From Agromyces sp. CF514 (GTDB taxonomy: Bacteria; Actinomycetota; Actinomycetes; Actinomycetales; Microbacteriaceae): a stretch of DNA of 64,000 bases. The position numbers and the translations under genes are program-made. The notes below the pieces were generated by a model, which was not told where the DNA came from, searched no databases, and saw nothing but the letters and a program-made list of their open reading frames with translations. Where the stretch lies: NCBI RefSeq assembly GCF_900113185.1, contig NZ_FOZD01000001.1, positions 682,001 to 746,000 of the forward strand. Reading direction: 5' to 3'. This document shows, piece after piece, positions 62,645 through 64,000 of this stretch (its first letter is position 1; each line of letters starts with the position of its first letter).

Positions 62645-63115
62645 ATGGTGGAGTTCCGAGCGGTGGTCGAGCCGCAGCAGAAGATGCACGGGCTCGAGGT
62701 GCCGGAGGCCGCGGTCGAGGCGTTGGCCGGCGGCAGGCGCCCGCGCGTGACCGTCACCGTCAACGGGCACTCGTGGGAGACGCGCGTCGCGATCATGCTC
62801 GGACGCAACCTCATCGGGCTGAGCAACGCCAACCGGGAGGCCGGTCGGCTCGTCGTCGGCGAAGAGGTCGACGTTCGCCTCGACCTCGCTGCCGAGCCGA
62901 CCGAGGTCGAGGTTCCCGATGATGTCGGCGCGGCGCTCGACGCCGAACCCGGCGTGCGGGAGCGGTTCGACGCCCGCACCGTGAGCCAGCGCCGCCAGTC
63001 CGTCCGGGTCATCGACCAGGCGAAGACCGAGGCCACGCGCGAGCGACGCATCGCGAAGCTGGTCGAGGAGCTCGGGGGCGGGCTCGACGGCGCGCCGGAG
63101 CTCGCCGCGGAGTAG
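62645..63115 (+). CDS. DUF1905/YdeI-type protein
   Basis: 156 residues from ATG 62645 with GAGGAGG at 62631-62637. A small beta domain of the DUF1905 type (about 1-85: VTVTVNGHSWETRVAIMLGR) is joined to the C-terminal helix pattern of YdeI/OmpD-associated proteins (TVSQRRQSVRVIDQAKTEAT, then RRIAKLVEEL). The function is not established; links to antibacterial-peptide tolerance in enterics may not hold here. No neighbour suggests a role. Confidence 0.82.
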   Translation: MVEFRAVVEPQQKMHGLEVPEAAVEALAGGRRPRVTVTVNGHSWETRVAIMLGRNLIGLSNANREAGRLVVGEEVDVRLDLAAEPTEVEVPDDVGAALDAEPGVRERFDARTVSQRRQSVRVIDQAKTEATRERRIAKLVEELGGGLDGAPELAAE

Positions 63116-63170
63116 TCGCGGGCGGCTGCCGCGACATCCGCTCGCCTGCTCGATGCGGAGCCGAGCCGAC

Positions 63171-63875
63171 TCAGTCGGCCGGATCGAAGCGCACCAGCAG
63201 TTGGCGGCTCACGAGGCCGACCGTGCCGGCCAGGGCGCGCGCCGAGGACTCGGGCACGAACGGCAGGTCTCGCACGGCCCAGAGCGTGAGCGTGGTCGCC
63301 CATGCCGCGTCGCGGGCCTTCTCCATCGAGAAGTTCGTGACGAGGTCGGCCAGCGGTGAGAGCGGTGCTCCCGCGCGCACGACCTCCTGCTCGAGGAACC
63401 CCTGCCGGATCGGGCGCACGAGTTCGGCGAGCACGCCGTTGATGCGGTCGAAGTCGGCGTGCACGGTGCCGCGGTTCGGGTCGAGGCCGCGCCGTTCGCA
63501 GGTGTCGACGACGGCCAGCGCCAGGTCGTGGTTGATGTGCGCATTCATGCCGGCGAGGGCGTACTGCAGCGGGAAGAGGCGCGCGGCGCGGCGATCGATC
63601 AACGGATCCCACGCCTTCGGCACGGGCCTGCCCGCGGCGATCGCCCGCGGCACGGCGAGGAAGTAACCCGCGAAGACCACGTCGAGCTCCTCGATGAACG
63701 GCGGATCGTCGAACCGGCCCTCCGCGACGCGCTGCCCGACGAGGGCCGTGACCTTGCGGTACATGTCGACGAAGACCGCGAGGCCATCCGAGGCGCGCAG
63801 CGGCCGCCGCACGCGGTCGAGGTCGGCGACGACCCGGCCGATCGGGGACGCCGGATCAGGTTGAGGCTTGCTCAT
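63171..63875 (-). CDS. DUF5995-family protein
   Basis: 234 residues, mainly helical, from ATG 63875. The motif YALAGMNAHINHDLALAVVD is the family mark, preceded by VPKAWDPLIDRRAARLFPLQ. DUF5995 proteins are common in actinobacteria and have no proven activity; conserved His and Asp residues hint at an enzyme. No signal peptide or membrane helix is present. The remaining 125 bases at the window end hold no complete gene. Confidence 0.82.
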   Translation of the reverse strand: MSKPQPDPASPIGRVVADLDRVRRPLRASDGLAVFVDMYRKVTALVGQRVAEGRFDDPPFIEELDVVFAGYFLAVPRAIAAGRPVPKAWDPLIDRRAARLFPLQYALAGMNAHINHDLALAVVDTCERRGLDPNRGTVHADFDRINGVLAELVRPIRQGFLEQEVVRAGAPLSPLADLVTNFSMEKARDAAWATTLTLWAVRDLPFVPESSARALAGTVGLVSRQLLVRFDPAD

Positions 63876-64000
63876 GTCCGCATCCTATGGGCGAGCGGGA
63901 GGAGCGCACAGGGTGCTGGCCCTGACCTCTGCGGTCGGCCGTTCAGCGACAGCCGTCGGCCGTCCGCCGGTCGGTTACGCTCGGGTTCGAGACGGGACGA

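Overview
The window is about 64 kb of very GC-rich DNA with strong third-position G/C bias, many GTG starts and ATGA/TGATG overlaps. It fits an actinobacterium of the Microbacteriaceae type (Agromyces-like). That placement is inferred from gene content and base composition, not from an rRNA gene or a database match.

Layout. 0-2.4 kb: the end of a polyprenyl diphosphate synthase, a ferredoxin-NADP reductase and a prepilin peptidase. 2.5-10.1 kb: a one-strand Tad/Flp pilus operon (Flp pilin, TadE, TadG-like protein, CpaB, TadZ/CpaE, TadA/CpaF, TadB, TadC). 10.1-16.8 kb: housekeeping genes (alpha/beta hydrolase, YajQ, LacI regulator, PH-domain protein, tRNA-Tyr, inositol-monophosphatase-family enzyme, M23 peptidase). 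17-25 kb: a maltodextrin unit made of two GH13 enzymes and a binding protein plus two permeases, with two sites matching the LacI/CcpA operator consensus in the divergent control region.

25.5-54.1 kb: the main feature, an extracellular-type contractile injection system (eCIS; a phage-tail-like machine without capsid genes). It carries PAAR tip, DUF4255 terminator, AAA+ ATPase, sheath, tube, a second tube-like protein, LysM hub, VgrG-like spike, gp25, baseplate J and tail-I proteins. Among these lie genes that are not standard structural parts: a DUF4157 protein with HELTH, a metzincin-like protease coupled to a small unknown partner, a 1125-residue helical protein with a possible nuclease-like tail, a 1108-residue Sec-secreted repeat protein, an 864-residue disordered protein full of VQR motifs, and a zinc-ribbon/PE-repeat/membrane protein that may anchor the machine. 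Three of them share a short N-terminal signature, LQ-x-x-AGN-x-AV, a candidate loading signal. A LuxR-type regulator and a BTAD (SARP/AfsR-like) regulator sit at or near the two ends, and 11-bp-spaced direct repeats of the kind SARP proteins bind lie at the left control region.

57-64 kb: tRNA-Thr and tRNA-Met, a probable persulfide-responsive operon (Cys-rich mini-protein, CoA-disulfide-reductase/rhodanese fusion, CstR-like repressor with its palindromic operator), a globin / globin-reductase / DivIVA operon, and small conserved genes. Dispersed through the window is an over-used GGATGC/GCATCC motif, including three exact copies of an 18-mer in non-coding gaps.
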